Assembly: GCA_023213315.1 (NCBI GenBank)
Contig: JAKCPI010014217.1
Coordinates: 1 to 64,000, forward strand
Length of the DNA: 64,000 bases
Direction: 5' to 3'
Source of the DNA: Euborellia annulipes
Lineage: Eukaryota > Arthropoda > Insecta > Dermaptera > Anisolabididae
Shown here: positions 41,880-50,907 of the stretch, in pieces
Position numbering within the stretch: the first letter of the stretch is position 1
Layout: each line of letters starts with the position of its first letter
Notes under the pieces: model-generated
Database searches by the model: none
Told to the model about the DNA's origin: nothing
The model's input: only the letters and a program-made list of their open reading frames with translations
Program-made: the position numbers and the translations under genes

Positions 41880-43152
41880 TTAATTTACATATTGCTGCAG
41901 TAATTTATTGTTAGGGAAATCTATTAAAATATTTTTAATCAAATTATTAATAGTAACATTTGCCCCATTAGTGGCTTTGTGTATCAATTCAAACCACAGA
42001 TCAGAAATATTAGAGATATTTGAAATGTCTGAAGGTTTACCTCCTGATTTAACCCAAATACTTCTTATACTGTTTACATCATAATATATACTTGATAGTT
42101 CATTAATTAGACCTTTGTTAGATAAGGTGGAAACTTCAGAGGTAAGCTCATTTATCTCTTTGCTTATCTAGGATTAAATCAGAGCAATTAATTAAGAGTT
42201 TGATCAAGCATTCTGCTGCAGCTCGAGATGCAAAATGTCTATACGTATCATCTTTAAAAGTATCACCGTAATCTGAAACAGCTTTGGAAATTATGATAGG
42301 AATATTTAATATCTCACCTAAAGCAGCTAATCCACTTGCTTCCATATCTATTCCTAAAACCTTACGCATATCCCGGTCAGCTAAGTAATTGAATATATTT
42401 TCATCTTCTTTAACAGTACTACCTGTTGCCATAGGTGCAATATGGAATGAAAAATCTGGATCATTAGTTAGACCAAAAAGCGACTCTTCTTTTAATTTTG
42501 TTGCTTCTTTTAACCCTGCATCAGTTAAATGAAAACCCTGTGGCGGTAACCCAGTTACGCTTCTTAAGCGTTTAACTACTTCAGTGAAACCAGGACAATA
42601 AGTCTTAAATATTTCGTTATTAGTTGGTTGGTTACCCTCAAGTAACTGTAAAATCAACCATCTTTCTTGATAGTCTAAAGAGTATGTTGGCCTCAATTCT
42701 AACCACTTTTCTTCTTCAAGTTTAAAGCTTTGCATTCGCTGTAAAATTTTAGGATTAGGCCTAAATTGGAGTTGATCTCCTTGAAAAATCTCGACACCTT
42801 CAATAACGACAGATTTACCAGCATCATATGACCATAATCTATCAGCAAAGATAACGTCACCAAGATGAACTTTACCTCTTCTTCCTGCACAAATACCAGT
42901 CATACAGATACACTTTATTTTGTTTTTTTCTTGTTGAAGTAAAGAGGTCGTTGCAGCAATTGCTTGCTCTCGGCCCATAAAATTTTGCCAAGTAGCCATT
43001 ATAGATAGTGCCCCAGATGGACTTGCTAATGTTGTTTTGGCAATTGTCCATCCATCCACAAATTCTTCTTTCCATGAAGTTGAACCATCTAGCGTCTGTA
43101 GTAAGGCATTATATTCATCACGTAAAGCACAAATAATAAGTACGTCTGTCAT
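41880..43152 (-). CDS. nucleoside phosphorylase-like effector with C-terminal effector-associated domain, frameshifted
   Basis: N-terminal about 330 residues form a purine nucleoside phosphorylase/MTA-SAH nucleosidase fold: VLIICALRDEYNALLQ, MTGICAGRRGKVHLGD, the ribose-binding Glu in GIDMEASGLAALG, and the catalytic Asp in SKAVSDYGD. The open frame ends at 42148, but the next frame continues without pause to 41880 and gives an effector-associated domain (SIRSIWVKSGGKPSDI, LWFELIHKATNG, ILIDFPNNKLLQQYV) like that closing the GAP1 protein. PNP-type enzymes serve as nucleotide-destroying effectors in several phage-defence systems (Detocs is one). The start MTDVLIICA at 43152 is preferred to 43194. 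It is the first gene of the cassette, 14 bases ahead of the GASH-like gene. Confidence 0.72.
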
Positions 43153-43384
43153 CTTTAATAATTTTAATGTATGAAATACTAAATCATATATCAAAATTAC
43201 TTTTTCTTAAAACAATCTTTGGTTTTTTTATAAAAGGGAAATTATATTTAACTTTATGATTTATTAATAAAAATGAAAGTGTTTGTGGGGCCAAGATTTA
43301 TGTTATATGAATTCCTCGTACACCATCACTGAATTTTAATTCTATGAAATGTGACGGTCCTAGTTTATTCAAGAGGGAATCACT

Positions 43385-44089
43385 TTAAATTTCTAAAATT
43401 GTTAAGGAGCCTCCAAAAACTGCCCCAGTGTCAATGAAGAAGCAGTTCTGATGTTGAACAGGTTTTTTTACTACCGTATGGCCAAAATAGATTGCATCAA
43501 TTCCTGTAACCTTTTTATAAGTAGGGTCATATTGACTAAGGCGAACACGACCTCTATGCCATAAAGCGACTTGTATAGCTGACTGTTCACCTTCAATAAA
43601 ATAGTTATCTTTAAGAATTTCTTGTTTGAACTTTTCCCAGTCATTGATATGTATATCAGCATGGACAAATCCATAGATCTTTTGGTTATAGTGAATTTCA
43701 AGAATGATGGGTAAACTTCGACATTTTTCAACAATGATTTGTTGTTGATGAATGGGCAACTCATACAACCAAGCGCCACCATGATGAGCATGCATGTCTT
43801 TCATTTCTACATCAATTGTTGCTTCAATACACATCTGTTCATGATTGCCACGGATTGCTTTAAACCAAGGTTTATCAATAAGACTTAGGCATTCAAGATT
43901 TTCGGTACCACGATCTACTAAATCTCCAACAGAGACTAATAAGTCCTGCCGAAAGTCGAATTCTAGCTCATGCAATTTATTCATAAGTAATGTATAGCAA
44001 CCATGGAGATCACCAACTACAAAAAGGCGACCTTGTATCGAGTTCTTATACAACTCAACTAGATTATGGCCTAAAGAGCTTTTTTCCAT
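43385..44089 (-). CDS. lambda-type Ser/Thr protein phosphatase (metallophosphoesterase)
   Basis: 234 residues with the full phosphoprotein phosphatase signature: VVGDLHGC, VSVGDLVDRG, IRGNHEQM, then FVHADI and YFGHTVV histidines for the dimetal site. Size matches lambda phosphatase and E. coli PrpA/PrpB. AAGGAATAAAATA precedes the start. It lies outside the GTPase cassette (232 bases upstream) on the same strand. A role in transposon cargo is unknown; phosphatases of this type are common in phages and islands. Confidence 0.85.
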   Translation of the reverse strand: MEKSSLGHNLVELYKNSIQGRLFVVGDLHGCYTLLMNKLHELEFDFRQDLLVSVGDLVDRGTENLECLSLIDKPWFKAIRGNHEQMCIEATIDVEMKDMHAHHGGAWLYELPIHQQQIIVEKCRSLPIILEIHYNQKIYGFVHADIHINDWEKFKQEILKDNYFIEGEQSAIQVALWHRGRVRLSQYDPTYKKVTGIDAIYFGHTVVKKPVQHQNCFFIDTGAVFGGSLTILEI

Positions 44090-44161
44090 TATTTTATTCC
44101 TTAAATATATTGAGCTCAGTTACCTAATTTCATAGTAGTGATACAAGCTTAAGTTTAGATT

Positions 44162-44413
44162 TTAGCTCAAGCCAAGATTATCCAGCTGGATAAAATCAAA
44201 GTTTTCGTCAAATAAATGATGCAATTTTTTCTGACTTTTTAAGTAAGAAAGTGTAGCGAAGAAACATGATTTACATAAATGAACTTCATATTTTTCATCA
44301 TCAGGGAAGATTGAATCCCATTTTGATTTCAATACACCATAATTTGATTGAGTTGGTCTATCACAGATATCGCATTGAATATCTTCTGATGAGACAGAGT
44401 GATTAACTTCCAT
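44162..44413 (-). CDS. small CxxC protein, unknown
   Basis: 83 residues with two CxxC pairs about 30 residues apart (IQCDICDRP and HLCKSCFFA), a zinc-ribbon-like arrangement. GGAAT lies upstream of the ATG. No family recognised. It follows the lipoprotein gene closely on the same strand. Confidence 0.5.
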   Translation of the reverse strand: MEVNHSVSSEDIQCDICDRPTQSNYGVLKSKWDSIFPDDEKYEVHLCKSCFFATLSYLKSQKKLHHLFDENFDFIQLDNLGLS

Positions 44414-44437
44414 ATATTATATTCCAAAACATTATAT

Positions 44438-44883
44438 CTAACCGATAATGCTCCAATGCAATACTTTAGAAAAGGCTGATTTCCATCAAAAGTAAGAGAA
44501 CAAATTGCTTTAGAAGCAGAATTGATTCCATATCGACTGACTCGATCACTGATTTGGAAATTGTATGTTACTGCAAAAGAATTTAATGAATATGCTCTAG
44601 CATCTGTAAGTTTTTCGCTTGCCAGGGCCTCTATTTGAGCTTTTGTTTTACCTTGTGCATTTTGACACTGTGCATTTGTTAACATTCCTGATCGATTTTC
44701 TATTTTTATTTGGGAATTCTTTTCACCAATTGTTGTAGATGTAGGTCCAACTAGAATCTCATTAATATTTTTAATACTATTATTTAAAGTTGAACTTAAA
44801 TTGTGCATATTTTTTGGAATTGATTCACAGGCACTAAATGCTAGAGGTAGAGTAATACAAGCCAAGAACTTATAAGATTTCAT
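44438..44883 (-). CDS. lipoprotein of unknown function, C-terminal frameshift
   Basis: Signal peptide and lipobox (ITLPLAFSAC) start an about 148-residue protein. It contains MLTNAQCQNAQGKTKAQIEA and KAICSLTFDGNQPF. The raw frame runs on to 44329, overlapping the next gene. A lost T in the TTTT run near 44478 would instead end the protein at a TAG (44438-44440) with SKVLHWSIIG, which avoids the overlap. I prefer the shorter form. Function unknown. Confidence 0.5.
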
Positions 44884-44906
44884 AAAAGACGACCTTTAAA
44901 ATTTAT

Positions 44907-45396
44907 TTAGAACTCATTTCGTAGTTTTGGAATTTTCTCTATAGAGTATTTGCTTTGTATGCAAAAATCGTAAGATTTACTCTGCATACAAGTTGCCCAT
45001 GAATCGCTAATTGGTTTAGATAATTCTTTTACATACATGCGTTTTTTTATTTTATTGCGATAATAAGTGTGAGCATCTTCTTCTTTTAGATACATATATT
45101 CTGATTCATTTATTTGCTTCGGTCGCCCAAATGCGAGAGTTTCATTCTCCACATAACAGGATTTCGCTTGATCAGAATCACAATGAATATAGTTAACCAT
45201 ACGAAAAATTTGGTTTTTATAAGTGGTTACAGCACTATTTCCATCCTCATTTAATACAGCAAAAATTACTTTGCAGCGTTCTGACTGAGTTGGAATACCT
45301 TGATTTACTGTATAGCATTCAGCATTAGAGTCTTCTTTTAGAAAATAGCCCAGCATAAGCCATCGTTATTCCCAAAACATACAAAGCTGGAGTCAT
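44907..45396 (-). CDS. exported or membrane-anchored protein, unknown, frameshifted
   Basis: The 149-codon frame begins abruptly at MLGYFLKEDSNAECY. Just upstream in another frame, ATG 45396 gives LYVLGITMAYA, a signal-like hydrophobic stretch, so one indel near 45350 probably separates the signal from the mature protein. The mature part has at least six cysteines (AECYTV, ERCKV, HCDSDQAKSCYV, ATCMQS, FCIQ), suggesting disulfides outside the cytoplasm. It is 23 bases upstream of the lipoprotein gene and likely cotranscribed. Function unknown. Confidence 0.45.
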
Positions 45397-45493
45397 TAAT
45401 AATTTGATAAAAAATATATCTTTCTTCAAAATTTCCTCTCTTTTTTAATAAGCATCTGAACTATAAATCTTGAAAATTTGTACTTCATATAAG

Positions 45494-45985
45494 CTAAAAG
45501 GTCTGAATTAGTTCTTTCAGAACATTTAATTTTGACTGCAGGGAAAATAGATTTTCTTGCTTCTGCTGAATCAAGATTTCAATTTGAAATCGTATAGTTG
45601 GATATTCATTAAAGCATTCATGCAGGTATTCAATTTCGAGCTCACCTTGTTGTAGAACCCTATTGAGTTGGTGAACCCTTTCATAAATAGATTCAAAAGA
45701 CTTTTGCATCTCTACTGGTAAACAAATTTTTTTTAACTGATAAACGTGATATTTCGAGGTGTATTTCAGCGGAATACTATTTGTATCCACGGTAAAGTAC
45801 TCCTTTTCTAAAGTTTGTTTAAAAAAGCTATGAATTAATTCAAAATTTTCATTCTTATTCAGAGAGTTCTTTGTTCCTATAAATAACAACCATATTTCAG
45901 TAAAAGATTGATTATGGAATGTATTTCTCATAAGAAAACGTAAAAACAATCTCTGTAGAATTTGTCTTTTGGTCATATTAATCAT
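45494..45985 (-). CDS. protein of unknown function, mostly helical
   Basis: 163 residues, or 160 from the second ATG at 45976. No membrane segment. The C-terminal half is strongly helical (MQKSFESIYERVHQLNRVL, ENLFSLQSKLNVLKELIQTF). It is divergent from the XRE regulator at 46046, with a palindromic site between them. That is the layout of a regulated gene plus its regulator, but no toxin or antitoxin family is recognised. Confidence 0.45.
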   Translation of the reverse strand: MINMTKRQILQRLFLRFLMRNTFHNQSFTEIWLLFIGTKNSLNKNENFELIHSFFKQTLEKEYFTVDTNSIPLKYTSKYHVYQLKKICLPVEMQKSFESIYERVHQLNRVLQQGELEIEYLHECFNEYPTIRFQIEILIQQKQENLFSLQSKLNVLKELIQTF

Positions 45986-45996
45986 TACATTGGTCT

Positions 45997-46019
45997 AAAT
46001 ATCCTATTTTGGGATATTT
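45997..46019. promoter_or_regulatory. palindromic operator candidate (HipB-like)
   Basis: AAATATCC-tattttg-GGATATTT: eight-base perfect arms with a seven-base spacer. It lies between the divergent unknown gene (start 45985) and the XRE regulator (start 46046). It closely resembles the TATCC-N8-GGATA operator of HipB. Confidence 0.55.
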
Positions 46020-46045
46020 TTAAAAATAGTACACCATCTTTAGTC

Positions 46046-46291
46046 ATGAGCTCAATACATGACCCAAGATATATTGATCTAATTCAATGTCTAATTTCTA
46101 TACGTGAGGAAAGAAATATTACTCAGGTACAAGTTGCTGCATCTTTAAAAAAACATCAATCCTATGTAGCTAAAGTTGAAAATTTAGATCGAAGACTAGA
46201 TATCATTGAGTTGTATGATTGGTTGAAAGTACTTAATTTACAGATTTCAGAATTTATAAAAATCTCTAATATTGAAAAGAAAAATAGTTAA
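46046..46291 (+). CDS. XRE family helix-turn-helix regulator (HipB-like)
   Basis: 81 residues from MSSIHDPRYIDLIQ. The helix-turn-helix reads ISIREERNITQVQVAASLKK followed by HQSYVAKVENLDRRLDIIEL, typical of small Cro/CI-type regulators. An upstream ATG at 45962 would start inside the divergent gene and is rejected. The palindrome at 45997-46019 sits about 27 bases before the start, suggesting autoregulation. It probably controls the divergent gene at 45494-45985. Confidence 0.7.
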   Translation: MSSIHDPRYIDLIQCLISIREERNITQVQVAASLKKHQSYVAKVENLDRRLDIIELYDWLKVLNLQISEFIKISNIEKKNS

Positions 46292-46461
46292 TAATTATTC
46301 AGAACTCTTGTATATATCTTGGTTTTGTTAAATGCAAAAATTAATATCCTTTAATATCACAAAATGAATGTTAATTTGTGACTTACTTATTAGAATTATA
46401 ACTATTTTTTTAAAAATTTAATAAACTAGATGTGAAATATATTTGTAAGGATTGAAAAATT

Positions 46462-47098
46462 ATGGAGTGGATTCAGTTGATTATTTCACTCTTAGGGTTG
46501 AGTTTCGTGAGGTATTTTTGGAAATTAATTTTTTCAAAGAAATTTAGAGAAACCCTTAGACGGAATGACTTTAAGAATTCCCGTGATGAAGCGGATGAGT
46601 TTATAAAATATATTGAAGAATTACCTAAAGAAATTATTCAGTTGCAAAATGCGACTAATTATTATCTTGGAACAGATAAATTTCATTATAGCCTTATTAT
46701 TCCTAGGTTTAGAAATTGTTGGAATTTTAAGAATAATATAAAAGATCTAATCTTTTTCATCTACATTTATTGAGCAAAAGATTGAAAACAATAATGCTCA
46801 ACTTTTCTATAAATATTCTATAGAAAATTTGAAACGTATTGAAAAATATAATGTCTTATTTTTTGTAGTGATAGCATGCGTATATGTCATTGCAATTTTT
46901 TTCGAAATCGTTTTTATAGAGTGGGTGCGCTATAAATATTCATTTGATATTGATTTTTATAATTATTTGAAGGTTGTTGTACTTATGGTTGCCTTGTTTT
47001 TAATGCCAATTACAGCTTTATTTGGAAGTAAAGCAACAGTAGCATTATCATTAAAAAATATCTTTAATATAAAGGAAAAAGTGAAGATTGAAGATTAA
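46462..47098 (+). CDS. membrane protein of unknown function, frameshifted
   Basis: Two frames join at a T-run near 46752 (KDLIF then SSTFIEQKIENNNAQ), giving about 212 residues. There is one N-terminal hydrophobic helix (WIQLIISLLGLSFVRYFW), a soluble middle (SRDEADEFIKYIEELPKEII), and two C-terminal membrane helices (VLFFVVIACVYVIAIFFEIV, VVVLMVALFLMPITALF). No family recognised. It ends with a strong terminator and is convergent with the large gene at the right end. Confidence 0.5.
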
Positions 47099-47124
47099 GT
47101 TATATTTAATAGTAATTTTTATAT

Positions 47125-47166
47125 ACAGCATGGGGAAAATGAAATTTCCGCATGCTGTTTTTTTAT
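47125..47166 (+). terminator. rho-independent terminator
   Basis: Long stem ACAGCATG-GGGAAA ... TTTCC-CATGCTGT followed by TTTTTTT, 27 bases after the membrane-protein gene. Confidence 0.8.
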
Positions 47167-47236
47167 ATTGTTTGTATTTTGAGTGTATAAATAATATGGT
47201 TAATTTGCGAGATTAAAGTAATATCTAAGAATTAAT

Positions 47237-49002
47237 TTAAATAATTTTTTCAATACCATTTAGAATCCAATTATTTTTTTGTCCATCCCGATGATTGAAA
47301 AGTGCCATCTTTCCTTTAAAGCTATCCACATAGCCATATGTTATTACTCCGTTCATTATAGCTATATGAATTAAGATAGAAGAAAGCCCGCTATCATTTT
47401 GGATATTTAAAAAAGACTCTATACTTTCTTCTAATTTAATAACTATTCCTCGAGTTGCTTTCTGATTCTGTTCTGATCTATTTTTTTCTGTTGCAAAATC
47501 AATAACAATATATTCATTATTTTCCATAATAACTTTTAAGATGAGAACCTCTTTAGGATAGTCTGTAGAATTGTCTATATGACAGTTAGTCATTGACATA
47601 GTTCGAAATAAGGGACTATCTACAAAACCTTTTTGAAAGTAAACCAATGTACTATTGCACCATATCTTTTCTTAAGGTCTAAGGCATGTTCCCATAATTT
47701 TTCTAGTCGTTCATTATTAAAAGGTTTTATGTGATCTGATACATTGTTAGTTTCATAAAAACAATCAGCTAATCCGGTTTGGCCATTTCCACCTTCACCA
47801 GCTCCGACTGAATAATCTTTAGGTTCATCAGAATTTATTAATTTGAATTTCTTAGTTACTCCGCTTTCCTTGATCTCATAATTTTTATTAATAGTTCTCG
47901 TATTACCTAGAATACCTAGTTTTTCTTTAATAGTTGCTATATGTAAATTATTGATTTTCTTGGCATCATCAATCGCTACTTTTTCTAATTCTTGTTTTCG
48001 TCGTAATCTAATAGCGATTTCCTGTGAATTTTCTTCCACATTAATATCTTCTATTTTTTTCTTATAGACAGGAGGCATTAATAAAGTAATATCGCTTCCA
48101 GTTGGCTCCGATATAGCTGTAATTCCCGTACAAAGTATTGTTGACTCATTTAAATAAATTCCTGAAATTCTTAAGTCTATTTGTTGAGTGTGCCAAGGAC
48201 TGATGGTGGGATAAAAATCATAACCAGAATCAGACTTTACTAAAGCTTGTCTTGCTCCGTTAACGATATGTTTTACTTTCTCTTGGGTATATGGATCATG
48301 CTTTAAGTGATATAAAAAAACTGCATCACGAACGGTACATTTATTTGGTAGTACAACAATACTATCAGTAGAATTATTATAATGATGATCTGAAAGGTTG
48401 AGTAAGCTGCGTACCGTATTTTCATTAGTACCAGAGTATCCCCATAGATATGTGAGTAGGACTCTTTTTATTTCCGTTGAATAACCATAGTGAGTAATAA
48501 AAAATGTCAGTGGATGAATAATAATTGATTTATTGTTCCATGATATTTTTATTAATTTATTCTTGTCATAATATAATTCTCTAATAGGATATTCACTTTC
48601 TAAGAAAGGGTAATCATTTATTTTTTTATCTAAAGTCATCCTTATAAATGAGTTGATATTGTAATTTTCATTTTTAATAGAAATGTCGAAAATTTCATTC
48701 TTAAAATATTCATTTGATCTACCATTGATCCAAATACTACCAATTCTTATTTTATGTAGATAATTTATTGATACATTAATAGAGATTTGGAAGTTCGATG
48801 GTTTCTTTGTTGATATATTAATGAACAATATTTCTACAAACTTTTTGTCATTATTGTCCTCATTTGATATTTTTCTATACCATACAACCACGTATTCATT
48901 ATCTGTGAAGAGTTTATCAGAGTTTTTTTTAAAGACTTTTTCTAAACTTAAAGAGTTAAGATAAGAAATTCTTTCTACACCAAAGATGTCTACGAAGTTC
49001 AT
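47237..49002 (-). CDS. large protein at transposon right end, possibly TnsE-like, frameshifted
   Basis: Two frames join near 47640 (VHWFTFKK|GFVDSPLFRT), giving about 588 residues. The N-terminal half is beta-rich (FVEILFINISTKKP, IRIGSIWINGR). The middle has a helical block, YGYSTEIKRVLLTYLWGYSG, and a Glu/Lys-rich linker (RLRRKQELEKVAIDDAKKIN). The C-terminal part (ALDLKKRYGAIVHWFTFKKG, VLILKVIMENNEYIVIDFAT) has a layout reminiscent of the TnsE C-terminal domain. I would not call it TnsE on this evidence alone. It starts 97 bases from the right end and reads inward. It may be a second target selector or unrelated cargo. Confidence 0.4.
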
Positions 49003-49099
49003 ATAATAATTGCTTAATAATATATTTATCGAAAATATTTATAGCAGAAATTTATGAAATTTATTTATGAAATTTGAAATTTAATTAGGGAAGTCTACA

Positions 49100-49104
49100 A
49101 CCGC
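49100..49104. repeat. target-site duplication, right copy (ACCGC)
   Basis: Follows directly after the transposon terminus ...GTCTACA and matches 29613-29617. Confidence 0.95.
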
Positions 49105-49940
49105 CCCCAACGAGTGCAATAGCGGATGCTGTATGATGGGGCGCTCGAAATGGCCGTTGACCAAATGTATGAGATGTATTTGAAATAGAGTAAATGCTTG
49201 CAACTTCAAGTGTTTCTTGATTAGAAAGAGGCGGCAAAATTGAAGGGAGCCTTGAGGCAAGCAAAGTCTTTCCTGTTCCCGGTGGTCCTTTAAAGAGCAA
49301 GGAATGGCCACCAGCTGCAGCAATTTCGAGTGCACGGCGTGGGCGTAGCTGACCTTTTACATCTGCAAGGTCAAATTTATAAGGCATTTGATTTGATGTA
49401 GTTGAAGGCTCAACCGAAGATAAAGATTTTGTGCCCAGAAAATGTTCACAGACTTCTTTTAAATGGCTCACTGGATAACATTTAAAGTCAGGTAAATGGC
49501 TAATATCCTGACTATTATCAAGTGGAAAAAGCATTTTATGCTTGGCTTGTTGACAAGCCATTGCCAAAGTTAAAGTACCTGATACTGGTCTTACATGACC
49601 ATCAAGCGCTAACTCTCCAATAAATTCAAAATCTTCGGCACAATTTTCCGGAAGCTGACCAGAGGCAATTAAAATGCCTACAAGCAATCGGTAAATCTAG
49701 ACGTGACCCATCTTTGGGCAAATCTGCTGGTGCAAGATTAATAGTCAGTCGTTTAGTCGGAAATTGAAATCCACTGTTAATAATTGCTGAGCGAACTCGG
49801 TCTTTACTTTCCCTTACGGCCGCTTCTGCTAGGCCTACAATGGTAAGAGAGGGTAAGCCTTGACTCACATGGACCTCTACTTCAATGAGAGGTGCATGTA
49901 AACCCAAAAGTCCCCGTGTATAAATTTTAGAAAAAGACAT
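49100..49940 (-). pseudogene. comM: comM, 5' part, separated by a transposon
   Basis: N-terminal part of the ComM helicase: MSFSKIYTRGLLGLHAPLIE, SLTIVGLAEAAVRESKDRVR, Walker A FKGPPGTGKTLLASRLP, then RPFRAPHHTASAIALVGGG up to the insertion point. Apart from the transposon it also has a one-base excess near 49683: GCTTGTAGG, where the family needs LPIAVGILIASGQLPE. That second lesion may be a sequence error or later decay of an already inactive gene. Confidence 0.93.
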
Positions 49941-50005
49941 TTTATTGTTCCATTATGGTGCTTCATTTTTAATCGTTGTAAAGTATAAGTGCGCTACATT
50001 GGTGC

Positions 50006-50234
50006 TTATTTTTTGTTCTTTAAAGTTTCTTCTAATAGTTCCACTTGTTTTTGTAGCTCTGCTAAACGTTGGTTAGCCGATTGAAGTGCGGTCTTTTGGC
50101 GGTCAATCTCTTGTCTGGAAACAAGGTCTAACTTTTCGACTGCTTCATTTAATAATGCACGTAAATTTTTTTCCAAATCTTTTTTTAGGCTCATCAATTT
50201 GTTCCAGAATGGCCTGTAATAAAGTTTCTAGCAT
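50006..50234 (-). CDS. ubiK: ubiquinone biosynthesis accessory factor UbiK (YqiC/BMFP), frameshifted
   Basis: Small coiled-coil protein that assists the UbiIEFGHJK ubiquinone complex, named in older work as a membrane-fusogenic protein. The annotated-looking frame begins at 50197, but ATG 50234 gives MLETLLQAILEQIDEPKK, the normal N-terminus, joined across a seven-T run (50180-50186) with one base in excess. The coiled coil SRQEIDRQKTALQSANQRLA follows. Joined length is about 75 residues. It is directly upstream of comM on the same strand. Confidence 0.82.
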
Positions 50235-50454
50235 GAAATATCCAAAGTGTTGTATTACCTTATGGTTTACAGTTTACCACTGCTTGAACGTGGGATATAG
50301 GTTTCAATTCTTTTAGTACAAATAGAACATTAAATCAGCATGTAACTATACTGAAAATTCATTTTATTTTTAATAGCTCATCTACATCTTGATCACTAAA
50401 TAGGTTATAAAGAAAGTTCATGCAATAGATTCATTTCCCTCAACCTTTGAAATA

Positions 50455-50472
50455 TTGGCATGAAAATTGAAC
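50455..50472 (+). promoter_or_regulatory. sigma-54-like promoter of glnK-amtB
   Basis: TTGGCATGAAAATTGAAC matches the TGGCAyr-N4-TTGCa consensus, with GG and the -12 TTG correctly spaced. The conserved C at -12 is replaced by A. It ends about 40 bases before the glnK start, as expected for NtrC-regulated nitrogen genes. Confidence 0.5.
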
Positions 50473-50476
50473 ATAA

Positions 50477-50851
<375 letters not shown>

Positions 50852-50907
50852 TTGGCACAAAGCTTGCTGAGTAGAAAATAACTCGCAAATGAGGTTGGGG
50901 GACACGA

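Larger units (their letters stand above)
29618..49099. mobile_element. Tn7-like (Tn6022-like) transposon in comM
   Basis: A 19,482-bp element with TGTA...TACA termini and 5-bp ACCGC duplications, splitting comM. The left end encodes TnsA-TnsB-TnsC-TniQ-TnsF on the plus strand. The rest is cargo, mostly on the minus strand and clearly more AT-rich than the flanks. The termini are imperfect inverted repeats: TGTAATATAC at the left and TGTAGACTTC at the right, with about 12 matches in the first 20 by eye. No antibiotic- or metal-resistance gene is seen. The main cargo is a GTPase-centred defence-type gene set. Confidence 0.93.

Noticed and set aside
43250..43384. Two very short open frames (about 19 and 14 codons) upstream of the PNP gene
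   Set aside because: They are too short to support as genes, have no clear ribosome-binding sites, and lie on the opposite strand to the neighbouring genes.
29618..49099. AbaR antibiotic-resistance island
   Set aside because: The site, the duplication and the tns genes match, but I find no resistance gene, integron or composite transposon in the cargo.
29618..49099. CRISPR-associated transposon or CRISPR array
   Set aside because: No direct-repeat/spacer array and no Cas protein are visible; the target selector is TnsF-like.
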